Source: JASGIT01 sp047601665 (GTDB taxonomy: Bacteria; Pseudomonadota; Gammaproteobacteria; Burkholderiales; Burkholderiaceae_C). From it: a DNA stretch of 64,000 bases. The position numbers and the translations under genes were made by a program. The notes under the pieces are model-generated. The model ran no database searches, was not told the DNA's origin, and worked only from the letters and a program-made list of their open reading frames with translations. How positions within the stretch are numbered: position 1 is the stretch's first letter; the number at the start of each line of letters is the position of its first letter. Below, piece by piece: positions 27,611 through 35,370 of the stretch. Location: assembly GCA_047601665.1 (NCBI GenBank), contig JASGIT010000001.1, forward strand, positions 1,178,001 to 1,242,000, written 5' to 3'.

Positions 27611-29250
27611 TCACCGCGCAGCGCCGCCACCGCGTCGTCCACGCTCCAGGCGGCGTAGGCGCTGGCGGGCAGCGCGTCCAGGCGCGCGCGCGCCAGCAGC
27701 TCGCGCACGGTGTCCTTGGTGCGCGCGAGCACGAGCGGCAGGCCCCATTGCCGCATCTGCGCGGCAAAGTCGGCCAGGGCTTCGATGCTGGTGCCGTCCA
27801 GGTCGGGCGATTCTTCCAGGCTCAGCACCACCGCCTTCAGGCCCGCGCCGCGCTGCGCCTCGGCGCGCGCGCGGACGGCGGCGAAGATGGCGTCGGCGTT
27901 GCCGAAGAACAGCGGCTCCTCGGGCCGGGCGATCAGCACGCCGGGCACGGCGGCGGCCTCGGGGTGGCGCGCCGTGTCCACGTAGTCGCGCGACTGCGGC
28001 AGCGGCCCCAGCCAGCTGACGCGCGGCTCGGCGAAGCGCTGGAGCAGCAGGGCGATGCTGACCGCGATGGCGAGCAGCAGCCCGTCCAGCACGCCCAGCA
28101 GCAGCACCGCCACCAGGGCCGCGAGCGCCACCACGCGGTCGCGCCGCCAGGCGAAGTACGGGCGCAGCGCGGCGGGGCTCAGCGTGTGGGCCACGGCGTG
28201 GATGACGATGGCGGCGAGCAGCGGCTCGGGAATGCGCTCCATCCACGGCAGCAGCCGCCACACCAGCAGGCCGACCACCGCGCAGGCCACGAGGCCCGCC
28301 GCCTTGCTGCGCGCGCCCGCCACTTCGTTGGCGGAGCTGGCCGAGTACCCGGCCCCCACGGGCATCCCCTGGAACAGCGCCGACAGCGCGTTGGCCGCGC
28401 CCAGCGCCAGCAGGTCGCGGTTGGGCGACACCGCGTCGCCATGGCGCAGCGCCAGCGTGCGGATGGAGCTGTACGACTCGGCGTACAGAATCAACGCCAG
28501 CGCCATGACCAGCTGCCCCACGCGCAGCCAGTCGGCCAGCGCGAGTGCGGGCACGGCGGGCCGGGTGCCGCCCAGGGCCAGCGACCCCACGGCGTGGATG
28601 CCCCAGGCCTGGCAGTAGCCCAGCACGTCGAGCGCGATGCCCGCCGCGATCACCAGCAGCGCGCCGGGCACGGCCTTCCACCGCCCCAGCAGGCGCAGCG
28701 CGGCCAGGGCCGCGAGCATCAGGGCCAGGCCGTGCAGGTTCCATTGCCGCCACTGGCTGACCAGATCCCAGGTGTAGCGCGGGAAGTCGCTGTGCGCCGG
28801 GTGCACGCCGACCGCCACCGGCAGTTGCTTGACCACGATGGTCAGCGCCAGCCCCAGCGCGAAGCCGCGCAGCACGGGCTTGGCGATGAACTGCGAGATG
28901 GCGCCCAGCCGCGCCAGGGCGGCCAGCGCGAAGATCACGCCCGCCACCAGCACCATGGCCACGCCCATCAGGTGGCGGTGATCGTCGCTCACGTGCAGCA
29001 CCGAGGCCGTCGCCGCCGCCAGCACCGCCGCCGACGAGGAGGTGGACGAGACGATGGCGAAGCGACTGCTGCCGAGCAGCCCGTAGGCCAGCAGGCCCGC
29101 GAACAGCGCCACCATGCCCGCCTGCGGCGGCGCGCCCGCAATGCCCGCGTAGGCCACGGCCTCGGGCAGCAGCAGCCCGGCGATCGACAGGCCGGCCACC
29201 ACATCCGCCCCCTGCAGGCCCAGGCCCGCGGGCCGTGACGGCTTGGGCAT
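27595..29250 (-). CDS. SulP family anion transporter with STAS domain
   Basis: A 551-residue inner-membrane transporter of the SulP/SLC26 family, likely for sulfate, bicarbonate or another anion. The membrane domain has about 14 segments with the family stretch LLLPEAVAYAGIAG and the permease motif GMPVGAGYSASSANEVAG. The C-terminal STAS domain is at about 425-545 (VVLSLEESPDLDGTSIEAL, phosphorylation-site-like). The last residues (LSKP) and the stop come from a dispersed repeat. It lies 1 bp after a ParB-like gene, so the two are co-transcribed. Confidence 0.93.
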   Translation of the reverse strand: MPKPSRPAGLGLQGADVVAGLSIAGLLLPEAVAYAGIAGAPPQAGMVALFAGLLAYGLLGSSRFAIVSSTSSSAAVLAAATASVLHVSDDHRHLMGVAMVLVAGVIFALAALARLGAISQFIAKPVLRGFALGLALTIVVKQLPVAVGVHPAHSDFPRYTWDLVSQWRQWNLHGLALMLAALAALRLLGRWKAVPGALLVIAAGIALDVLGYCQAWGIHAVGSLALGGTRPAVPALALADWLRVGQLVMALALILYAESYSSIRTLALRHGDAVSPNRDLLALGAANALSALFQGMPVGAGYSASSANEVAGARSKAAGLVACAVVGLLVWRLLPWMERIPEPLLAAIVIHAVAHTLSPAALRPYFAWRRDRVVALAALVAVLLLGVLDGLLLAIAVSIALLLQRFAEPRVSWLGPLPQSRDYVDTARHPEAAAVPGVLIARPEEPLFFGNADAIFAAVRARAEAQRGAGLKAVVLSLEESPDLDGTSIEALADFAAQMRQWGLPLVLARTKDTVRELLARARLDALPASAYAAWSVDDAVAALRGELSKP

Positions 29251-29251
29251 G

Positions 29252-29899
29252 TCAGTCCTTGGAGGTGGCGGGAACCTCTACGCCCGACCAGCCCGGCAGG
29301 AAGCGCGCCTTGCCGCTGCGCGCCAGCGCCACGGCGGCCACCACGGAGGCCTGCGGCAGCCCCTGGCCGTCGCTGCCGCGCAGCGCGCTCTTGTCGAAAT
29401 GCGGGCGGAAGAAATCGGCCCACAGGAATTCGGTGTACGGCGCCACGTCCTTGGCGTAGCCGCCGGCCTTGCGCACCTCGCCGGCCAGGCTGCGGTAGGG
29501 GTCGTCCTTCAGCTGCTCCAGGCGCTTGGGGATGGCGGACAGGTCATGGCGCTGGCCTTTTTCGTCGTACGGGTGCGCCCATTGGCGGAACTCCATCAGC
29601 CGCCAGAACAGGCCGGGCTCGGCCGCGCTGAAGTCGGCCAGCTGCATGACCCACACGGTTTTCACGGCCTCTTGCAGCAGCGCCTGGCCCAGGTGGTGGT
29701 GGTCGACGATGTAGAAGCGCCCGCCCGGCCCGCGCACGGCGGGGAACCAGTGGCTTTGCAGCAGCTTGTCGCGGGCCTTGGGCCTGAGGCCCGACCACTG
29801 GGCGCGCTTGACCGCGACTTCGGCGGCCCCCACGGTCATCTGCGTGGGGCGCAGGTCGGCCAGGGCGGCCTGTTCCATGTGCTGCTGGACGGTTGTCAT
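29252..29899 (-). CDS. ParB-like (ParBc_2) protein
   Basis: A 215-residue protein resembling the putative ParB-like nuclease family. The diagnostic stretch is FYIVDHHHLGQAL (about residues 62-74), corresponding to the DGHHR-type nucleotide-binding loop of ParB/Srx proteins. There is no helix-turn-helix and no partner ParA, so plasmid partition is unlikely. It is immediately upstream of, and co-directional with, a SulP transporter gene. This pairing is unexplained. Role unknown; CTP- or ATP-dependent activity is possible for the fold. Confidence 0.75.
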   Translation of the reverse strand: MTTVQQHMEQAALADLRPTQMTVGAAEVAVKRAQWSGLRPKARDKLLQSHWFPAVRGPGGRFYIVDHHHLGQALLQEAVKTVWVMQLADFSAAEPGLFWRLMEFRQWAHPYDEKGQRHDLSAIPKRLEQLKDDPYRSLAGEVRKAGGYAKDVAPYTEFLWADFFRPHFDKSALRGSDGQGLPQASVVAAVALARSGKARFLPGWSGVEVPATSKD

Positions 29900-29971
29900 G
29901 CCTTCTCCTGGTGGGGGCGGTGTGGGGGATTTTCGCCCAGCGCGGCGCAGTCGCTCGCCATTTTGGTATTT

Positions 29972-30030
29972 GAATCAAATAGGGCTCCAGCGCTTGTGTG
30001 GCAAGCGCTGGCAGCTATGGTTTTTGAATA
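29972..30030 (+). repeat. Dispersed hairpin repeat, copy 8
   Basis: AATCAAATAGGGCTCCAGCG, core ending GGCAAGCGCTGGCAGCTATG, then GTTTTTGAATA. It lies in the divergent gap between the ParB-like and AAA/nuclease genes. Confidence 0.9.
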
Positions 30031-30086
30031 ATGGCAGAAGACGGGGCGGGTGGTGCGGCATCCCCCGGCTTTCTACAATGGGCCGC

Positions 30087-31631
30087 ATGAGCGCGCGCAA
30101 GAAACTCCCCATTGGCATCCAGACCTTCGCCAAGATCCGTGAGGACGGCGCGTATTACTACGTGGACAAGACGCCGCTGGCGCTGCGGCTGATCGGCCAG
30201 GGCACGCATTTCTTCCTCTCGCGCCCGCGCAGGTTCGGCAAGAGTTTGTTCCTCGATACGCTGAAGGAGCTGTTCGAGGGCCATGAGGCGCTGTTCAAGG
30301 GGCTGTACGCCGAGCAGCATTGGGACTGGTCGGTCAAATACCCGGTGCTGCGCTTCAGCTTTGGCGGCGGGGTCTTGGGCTCGGCGGCGGATTTGCAGGC
30401 CAGCCTGCACTTCCAGTTGTCGGAGCACGAGCGGCGCCATGCGCTGGCGCAGCGGTATCCCGATGCGCGCAGCCGCTTCGCGCACTTGATCCGCCACCTG
30501 GCCGAAACCACTGGCCAGCGCGTGGTGGTGCTGGTCGATGAGTACGACAAACCCATCCTCGACCGCATCGAGGACCGAGAGAGGGCGCTGGAAATCCGCG
30601 AGGGGCTGAAAGACTTCTACTCTGTCATCAAGGACAGCGACGAATACGTCCGCTTTGCCTTTCTCACGGGCGTCTCGAAGTTCAGCAAAGTGAGCCTGTT
30701 CTCGGGCCTGAACAACCTGCAGGACATCACCCTCGACGAGCGCTACAGCAGCCTCTGCGGCTACACCGATGCTGACGTGGACACGGTCTTCGCCCCCGAA
30801 CTGGAGGGCCTGGACCGCGAGGAAATCCGCCGCTGGTACAACGGCTACAACTGGACGGGCGAGCCGGTCTACAACCCCTTCGACCTGCTGCTGCTGTTCG
30901 ACCGGCGCCATTTCCGCCCCTGGTGGTTCGAGACCGGCACGCCCACCTTCCTCCTCAAGCTGCTCACCGAGCGCCGGCAGTTCACGCCCGACCTGGAAAG
31001 CATCGTGGCGCCCGAGACGCTGCTGTCCACCTTCGACGTGGACACCATTCCCACCGAGGCGCTGATGTTCCAGGCCGGCTACCTGACCATTGCCCGGGCG
31101 GACTACTTTCCCGGCCAGCTGGAGCTGCAGCTGCGCTACCCCAACCAGGAGGTCAAGAGCAGCCTCAACGGCAGCCTGCTGAACGCGCTGTGCGGCGGCT
31201 TCGCGCCCGCGCGCAGCCCCAACCGCCTGTACGCCCTGCTGCGGGCCAACGACCTGGCGGGTATGCAGGCCCTGTTCCACGCCTTCTTCGCCAGCATTCC
31301 GCACGACTGGCACCGCAACAACCCCATCGCGCAGTACGAGGGCTACTGGGCCAGCGTGTTCTACAGCTACTTCGCCGCGCTGGGGCTGGACACAGTGCTG
31401 GAGGACGCCACCAACCACGGCCGCATCGACATGGCCGTGCGCTGGCTGGACCAGACCTGGCTGTTCGAGTTCAAGGTGGTGGAACTGGCGCCCAACGGCA
31501 CGGCCCTGCAGCAGTTGCAGGACAAGGGCTACGCCGACAAATACCGCGCCGACGGCCCGGTGCACCTCATCGGCGTGGAGTTCAGCCGCGACAGCCGCAA
31601 CGTGGTGGGCTTCGAGACGCTGACGCTCTGA
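30087..31631 (+). CDS. AAA-ATPase-like protein with C-terminal PD-(D/E)XK nuclease (DUF1703)
   Basis: A 514-residue protein. The N-terminal AAA-ATPase_like domain has FAKIREDGAYYYVDKT, a P-loop in SRPRRFGKSLFLD (about residues 48-60) and a Walker-B-like VVVLVDEYDKP. The C-terminal PDDEXK_9 domain has catalytic-type residues in GRIDMAVRW and WLFEFKVVE (Asp, then Glu-x-Lys). ATG at 30078 is an alternative start. The family is common and multi-copy in Bacteroidetes and gut bacteria and sporadic in Proteobacteria, often as a solitary mobile-looking gene. Its role is unknown; DNA or RNA cleavage is inferred from the fold only. Confidence 0.88.
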   Translation: MSARKKLPIGIQTFAKIREDGAYYYVDKTPLALRLIGQGTHFFLSRPRRFGKSLFLDTLKELFEGHEALFKGLYAEQHWDWSVKYPVLRFSFGGGVLGSAADLQASLHFQLSEHERRHALAQRYPDARSRFAHLIRHLAETTGQRVVVLVDEYDKPILDRIEDRERALEIREGLKDFYSVIKDSDEYVRFAFLTGVSKFSKVSLFSGLNNLQDITLDERYSSLCGYTDADVDTVFAPELEGLDREEIRRWYNGYNWTGEPVYNPFDLLLLFDRRHFRPWWFETGTPTFLLKLLTERRQFTPDLESIVAPETLLSTFDVDTIPTEALMFQAGYLTIARADYFPGQLELQLRYPNQEVKSSLNGSLLNALCGGFAPARSPNRLYALLRANDLAGMQALFHAFFASIPHDWHRNNPIAQYEGYWASVFYSYFAALGLDTVLEDATNHGRIDMAVRWLDQTWLFEFKVVELAPNGTALQQLQDKGYADKYRADGPVHLIGVEFSRDSRNVVGFETLTL

Positions 31632-31637
31632 GTCAAA

Positions 31638-32231
31638 TCACTGGCGCGAGGGGTAGACGCCTTGCACGGCGATACAGGCCGTCAGCCCCAGGTAGGGGTT
31701 GCGCACGTTGACGGGCTGGCCACCGCCTGCCACCCCGCTTTGCAGCGTGACGTTGTTGGATGCGCCGCTGGCGTACAGGCCGCCGTTTTGCACCCGGGCC
31801 AGCAGGTTGTTGCCGGGCATGGCGGTGGTGGCCGCGTTGGTGGTGGCCAGCAGGGCGTGGGTGTGCATGGGTAGCTGGTTGACCGTCAGCGTGACACTTT
31901 CACGGCCAGCCTCTTCTCCGACGGAGACCGCGCTGAGGCCAGCGCCTTGCCTGGGTGCGCCCACAGGGGTGCGGCCTTGCAGGTCGGGCAGGGCATAGGT
32001 GTTTCTCCCATCGCCGCCGAACTGCACGCCCAACAGGGAGAACAGCGCGGCATTTTGCTGAATGGCCATCAGCGCGCCGTTAGCCGGCGCCCAGCCCTTG
32101 GGGCAGAAGTTGAAGGCAAAGAACTTGATCTCGGCAAGGTACGGCTCGTAGTCCGCATGGGCAGCGGGCGCCAAGGCGGCGGCCAGCACGGCGGCGGCCA
32201 GCACGCGCGGGGAGCGAAGCGGGTGGGGCAT
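31638..32231 (-). CDS. Sec-exported tail-collar-domain protein 1
   Basis: A 197-residue member of the phage tail collar / microcystin-dependent protein family (COG4675-like), but with a clear Sec signal peptide (cleavage near AHA-DYE, about residue 27). The collar signature is present: FCPKGWAPANGALM, FSLLGVQFGGDGRNTYALPD, LQGRTPVG and NQLPMHTH. GGAGA lies 5 bp before the ATG. It is the last gene of a five-gene minus-strand operon (35147 to 31638) and 17 bp after its paralog. There are no capsid, tail or lysis genes nearby, so it is not part of a prophage. Confidence 0.85.
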   Translation of the reverse strand: MPHPLRSPRVLAAAVLAAALAPAAHADYEPYLAEIKFFAFNFCPKGWAPANGALMAIQQNAALFSLLGVQFGGDGRNTYALPDLQGRTPVGAPRQGAGLSAVSVGEEAGRESVTLTVNQLPMHTHALLATTNAATTAMPGNNLLARVQNGGLYASGASNNVTLQSGVAGGGQPVNVRNPYLGLTACIAVQGVYPSRQ

Positions 32232-32248
32232 GGATTCTCCGTCCTGGT

Positions 32249-32848
32249 TCAGTTGCGCGAAGGGAAAATGCCTTGCACCGCGATGCACCACACCACGCCC
32301 AGGTAAGGCGCGCGCACGTTGACGGGCTGGTTGCCACCCACGGCCGACGTGGGAGCCGCGCTCGCCGGGCCGCTGGCGTACATCCCCGCGTTCTGTGCCT
32401 GGGCGGGCAGCAGCCCGGCGGCGGGGGTGGCCGTGGTGGCGGGGCTGGTGGTGGCGGGCAGGCCGTGGACGTGCGCGGGCATCTGGTTCACCATGAGGGT
32501 GGTCCGCTCCACGCCTGCGACCTCCCCCAGCACCACGTTGCTCAGACCCAGTCCCTGGCCTGTGCCCACGGGCTGGCGGCTGCGCAGGTCAGGCAGCATG
32601 AAGGTGGTCTGGCCATCGCCGCCGTAGGTGGTGCCCAGCAGGGCAAACAGAGCTTGGTAGTTATTGATGGACAGCGTCTGGCCGGCGGCGGGCATCCAGT
32701 CGCCGCCATTGCTGGGGCAAGAGCGCGGGAACGTCATCAGTTCGCCGATGAAAGGGTCCGTGCCCGCGTGGGCGGGCAGGGCCATGGCGCAGGCCAGCAG
32801 GGCGGCGGCCCATGCGGGGCGGAGGTGGATGAATGGGGTCATTTTCAT
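32249..32848 (-). CDS. Sec-exported tail-collar-domain protein 2
   Basis: A 199-residue paralog of the neighbouring collar proteins. Signal peptide (ALPAHAGTD, cleavage at about residue 29), then GELMTFPRSCPSNGGDW, LLGTTYGGDGQTTFMLPD, RQPVGTGQG and NQMPAHVHG. A Thr/Ala/Pro-rich stretch precedes the conserved C-terminus (PVNVRAPYLGVVWCIAVQG). The start codon overlaps the stop of protein 3 (TAATG), so translation is coupled. The second cysteine near the end (WCIA) together with the early one (SCP) could form a disulfide in the periplasm. Confidence 0.85.
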   Translation of the reverse strand: MKMTPFIHLRPAWAAALLACAMALPAHAGTDPFIGELMTFPRSCPSNGGDWMPAAGQTLSINNYQALFALLGTTYGGDGQTTFMLPDLRSRQPVGTGQGLGLSNVVLGEVAGVERTTLMVNQMPAHVHGLPATTSPATTATPAAGLLPAQAQNAGMYASGPASAAPTSAVGGNQPVNVRAPYLGVVWCIAVQGIFPSRN

Positions 32849-33450
32849 TACGGACTGGGGAAAGCGCCGACAACATCCGTCGCCACGCACCACACCAGGC
32901 CCAGGTAGGGGTTGCGCACATCCACAGGCAGACTGCCGCCAGCGATGCCCGTCATGCCCGTCATGCCCGTGGCGCCCAGGGCCACGGTGGCGCCGCCCGC
33001 CGGGGCGTACGCGCCTGCGTTCTGCGCCTGGGCCAGCACCCGCCCGGTGGCGGGCGTGGCCGTGGTGGCGGCATTGGCGGTGGCCGTGCCATGGTTGTGC
33101 GCGGGCATTTGGCCGATGGTGAGGGTGACGGCTTCCGCGCCCCCCGTGTCACCCAGGGCGATGGGCGACAGGCCCCGCCCCTGGCCTTGCCCCACGGGCG
33201 CGCGGCCCTGCAGGTTGGGCAGGTTGAACGTCGCCTGGCCGTCGCCGCCGTAGGCAGTGCCCAGCACGGCGTACAGCGTGGAGTATTGGTTGACGGAGAG
33301 CACGCTGCCATCGGCCATCAGCCAGCCGGCGGGGCAGAAATTGCCGCCAAACATCATCAGTTCGCCCACGTAGGGGCTGCTGCCCGCGTAGGCAGGCAAG
33401 ACGGCGGCGCCAGCCAGCAGGGCGGCGCATAGGGGGCGCAGGGATGGCAT
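32848..33450 (-). CDS. Sec-exported tail-collar-domain protein 3
   Basis: A 200-residue collar-domain protein with signal peptide (LPAYAGSSP, cleavage at about residue 22), GGNFCPAGWLMADGSVLS, LGTAYGGDGQATFNLPN, GRAPVGQGQGRG and QMPAHNHG. The stretch before the C-terminus contains Thr-Gly-Met repeats (TGMTGMTG) encoded by a 9-bp tandem repeat at 32945-32971. It starts 10 bp after the collagen-like gene and overlaps protein 2. Family knowledge: collar domains trimerize at the tips of fibres; the exported paralogs have no established role. Confidence 0.85.
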   Translation of the reverse strand: MPSLRPLCAALLAGAAVLPAYAGSSPYVGELMMFGGNFCPAGWLMADGSVLSVNQYSTLYAVLGTAYGGDGQATFNLPNLQGRAPVGQGQGRGLSPIALGDTGGAEAVTLTIGQMPAHNHGTATANAATTATPATGRVLAQAQNAGAYAPAGGATVALGATGMTGMTGIAGGSLPVDVRNPYLGLVWCVATDVVGAFPSP

Positions 33451-33460
33451 GGTGCGGTCC

Positions 33461-34177
33461 TTACAGCGCGGCCAGGAAGCAGATATTGGTGATGCTCTCG
33501 CCCCCCGCGTCCAGCCAGCCGGGCACCACGGTGAAGCCGCTGGCGCTGACGCTGCCCAGGGGAACCGTCAACGCCAGCGCGCGGCCCGTGCTGGTGCGCC
33601 CGTCCAGCAGCAGCGAGTAGTTACCCGAGCCCATGGCCGTGGCAAAGGTCACGGTGAAGCCGCCTGCAACGCTGTAGCCGCTGCCGGTCAGCACGCCCGA
33701 GGCGTTGAAGCACCCATGGCGCACTTCGGCCAGGCCGGTCGTCGCGCTGCCGGTGCCCGCAGGGCCCTGGGGGCCCGGCAATCCGATAGGGCCTTGCGGG
33801 CCCGTGGCACCGGTGGGCCCTGCGGGGCCCGCAGGGCCTGCCGGGCCGGTGGCGCCCGCTGCACCGGTATCGCCCTTCGGGCCAGCCGGGCCTTGCGGGC
33901 CTGTGGCACCGGCGGCGCCCGCAGCCGTGCCCGGGTCGCAGTTGCCCAGGTTGCCGCTGGCGTCGCGGCAGACGATGCTGGTAAGCGTGGCGGCGCTGCC
34001 GGGCAGGCCGGGCAGTTGCACAGTGCCGTTGGACTGCACGCTGAGCGCGGCGTTGCCGGGAGTGGATTCGATCACCACGTTGCTGTTGGCAGCGGGGGTG
34101 AGCACCATGTCGGCGGCCCAGGCGGGCGCGCCCAGGCTCAGGGCGGCGGCCAGCAAGGTGTGGGGAATGCGGGTCAT
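33461..34177 (-). CDS. Exported collagen-like protein
   Basis: A 238-residue protein: signal peptide (cleavage after APAWA, about residue 21), an N-terminal region with a Cys pair ([13 protein letters not shown]), about 19 uninterrupted Gly-X-Y triplets (about residues 87-143, e.g. [16 protein letters not shown]), and a C-terminal globular domain of about 90 residues. Gly-X-Y tracts of this kind form trimeric triple helices in bacterial collagen-like proteins. A trimeric stalk fits well with the trimer-forming collar proteins encoded next. It is second in the operon, 37 bp after the IPTL-CTERM gene. Confidence 0.88.
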   Translation of the reverse strand: MTRIPHTLLAAALSLGAPAWAADMVLTPAANSNVVIESTPGNAALSVQSNGTVQLPGLPGSAATLTSIVCRDASGNLGNCDPGTAAGAAGATGPQGPAGPKGDTGAAGATGPAGPAGPAGPTGATGPQGPIGLPGPQGPAGTGSATTGLAEVRHGCFNASGVLTGSGYSVAGGFTVTFATAMGSGNYSLLLDGRTSTGRALALTVPLGSVSASGFTVVPGWLDAGGESITNICFLAAL

Positions 34178-34214
34178 GGAAGGGGCGTCCTAGGGAATCA
34201 AGAAAACGGGCGAA

Positions 34215-35147
34215 TCAGACGGGGCAGCGCGGTGGCCGCCGGGGCAGCCGCTTCAGCCCCAGCATTGCGATCAGGGCCGACAGCAGCAGCAGCCCCCAGC
34301 CCGGCAGCGTGGGCACGGCGGTGCCCATGGCAAAGCCTGCGATGGGGTCGTCGATGACACCGGCGCTGGCATTGCTGTCACCATCGCCGCCGTCGGTCAC
34401 GGTGTAGGTCATGGTGTCGCCATGCACGCTCAGGTGGGGCGGGGGGAACCAGCCGGTGCGCGTGACGCCGCCCACGGTGTGGGGGCCGTATTTGCGGAAC
34501 GTCAGCCCCGCCAGGCGGCCCGGCGGGTAGGTGAGGCTGATGGCGAGCGTGGCCCCGGGGCAGCCACTGGCCTGGAAGGTGAACGCGCCCAGCGGAGCGG
34601 GGCCAGGCGCGCCGGGCGGAAGGGTGGCGGTGACGGCGGCCGAGTCGAGCGTGCAGCCCGCTGGCAGGGTTGCGCCATTGAAGCCAGCGATGGCAAGCTG
34701 GACGGAGCCCCCGCCGCCTGCGCCTGCGGGCAGGGCCAAGGTCTGGGGACCCGTGATGGGTGGCTGTGGCTGGGTGTTTTGCAGCGGCACGGGGCCGGTG
34801 GTGCCGGCCACCGCGCAGCCGGTGTTGGCCGTGCGGGTCACGCTGCCGGTGGTGGCGGTGGCCGTGCCGTCGTTGGTCCACTGCTGGGCCAGTTCCACCC
34901 TGCCGCTGTCTATGGCCAGCGTGCCGCCCGTGTCCACCGCCACATTGGTGGCCGACAACAGCGCACCGCCTTGCAGTTGCAGCGTACCGCCATTGTTCAG
35001 GCTGGCGCAGCCCATGCTGGCGGTGCCACCGCCCAGGCGGGCGCTGGCGCCTGCGGGCAGATCCCAGTCGGCATGGGCAGGCGCGGCGGCTGCGGCGGCC
35101 AGGCACAGCGCCGCAGCGGCACGCAAAAGTCCGAAAGGGACAGTCAT
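34215..35147 (-). CDS. IPTL-CTERM surface protein
   Basis: A 310-residue exported protein. Signal peptide (AAAPAHADWD, about residue 27), a Gly/Thr/Ala-rich beta-type passenger, and a 'choice-of-anchor U'-like segment (FRKYGPHTVGG ... VTDGGDGDSNASAGVI, about 210-265). The C-terminal sorting signal is VPTLPGWGLLLLSALIAM followed by an Arg cluster (KRLPRRPPR), the IPTL-CTERM pattern processed by an exosortase. It is the first gene of the operon with the collagen-like and three collar proteins and may anchor them at the envelope. No exosortase gene lies in the window. Confidence 0.88.
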   Translation of the reverse strand: MTVPFGLLRAAAALCLAAAAAAPAHADWDLPAGASARLGGGTASMGCASLNNGGTLQLQGGALLSATNVAVDTGGTLAIDSGRVELAQQWTNDGTATATTGSVTRTANTGCAVAGTTGPVPLQNTQPQPPITGPQTLALPAGAGGGGSVQLAIAGFNGATLPAGCTLDSAAVTATLPPGAPGPAPLGAFTFQASGCPGATLAISLTYPPGRLAGLTFRKYGPHTVGGVTRTGWFPPPHLSVHGDTMTYTVTDGGDGDSNASAGVIDDPIAGFAMGTAVPTLPGWGLLLLSALIAMLGLKRLPRRPPRCPV

Positions 35148-35158
35148 GTTATGAATTT

Positions 35159-35217
35159 GCTATTAATTTGGTAGCTTCTCGCGCTTGTGGTCAAGCGCAA
35201 AGCATCCAAACGATTTG
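35159..35217 (-). repeat. Dispersed hairpin repeat, copy 9 (degenerate)
   Basis: CTATTAATTTGGTAGCTTC, then CGCGCTTGTGGTCAAGCGC, flanking the 5' end of the surface-protein operon. Together with copy 7 at 27553 it brackets the accessory block. Confidence 0.65.
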
Positions 35218-35370
35218 AAACCTTTTGCAATACTAACCGCCGCGTGACATTTTGTGAACCGCTGCTGGCAGGTCCTTCGGCGAACGGTGCCATGCCACCG
35301 TGACCGCGCAGGGCGCGGGACTATGGCCCTCCCCTATCATGGTGGGTTCGCCTTTCGCCAGCGCCCGCCC

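Noticed and set aside
29252..29899. ParB-like gene as a plasmid-partition locus
   Set aside because: There is no ParA, no helix-turn-helix and no parS-like site. Everything around it is chromosomal or transporter-related.
31638..33450. Three 'phage tail' proteins as a sign of a prophage
   Set aside because: All three have Sec signal peptides, and no capsid, portal, terminase, lysis, integrase or att-like sequence lies around them.
33770..33915. Short regular repeats resembling a CRISPR-like or satellite array
   Set aside because: They encode the Gly-X-Y triplets of the collagen-like protein. There are no spacers, and no cas genes are present.
35148..35370. LexA (SOS) box upstream of uvrA
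   Set aside because: No CTGT-N8-ACAG sequence is found between the surface operon and the uvrA start.
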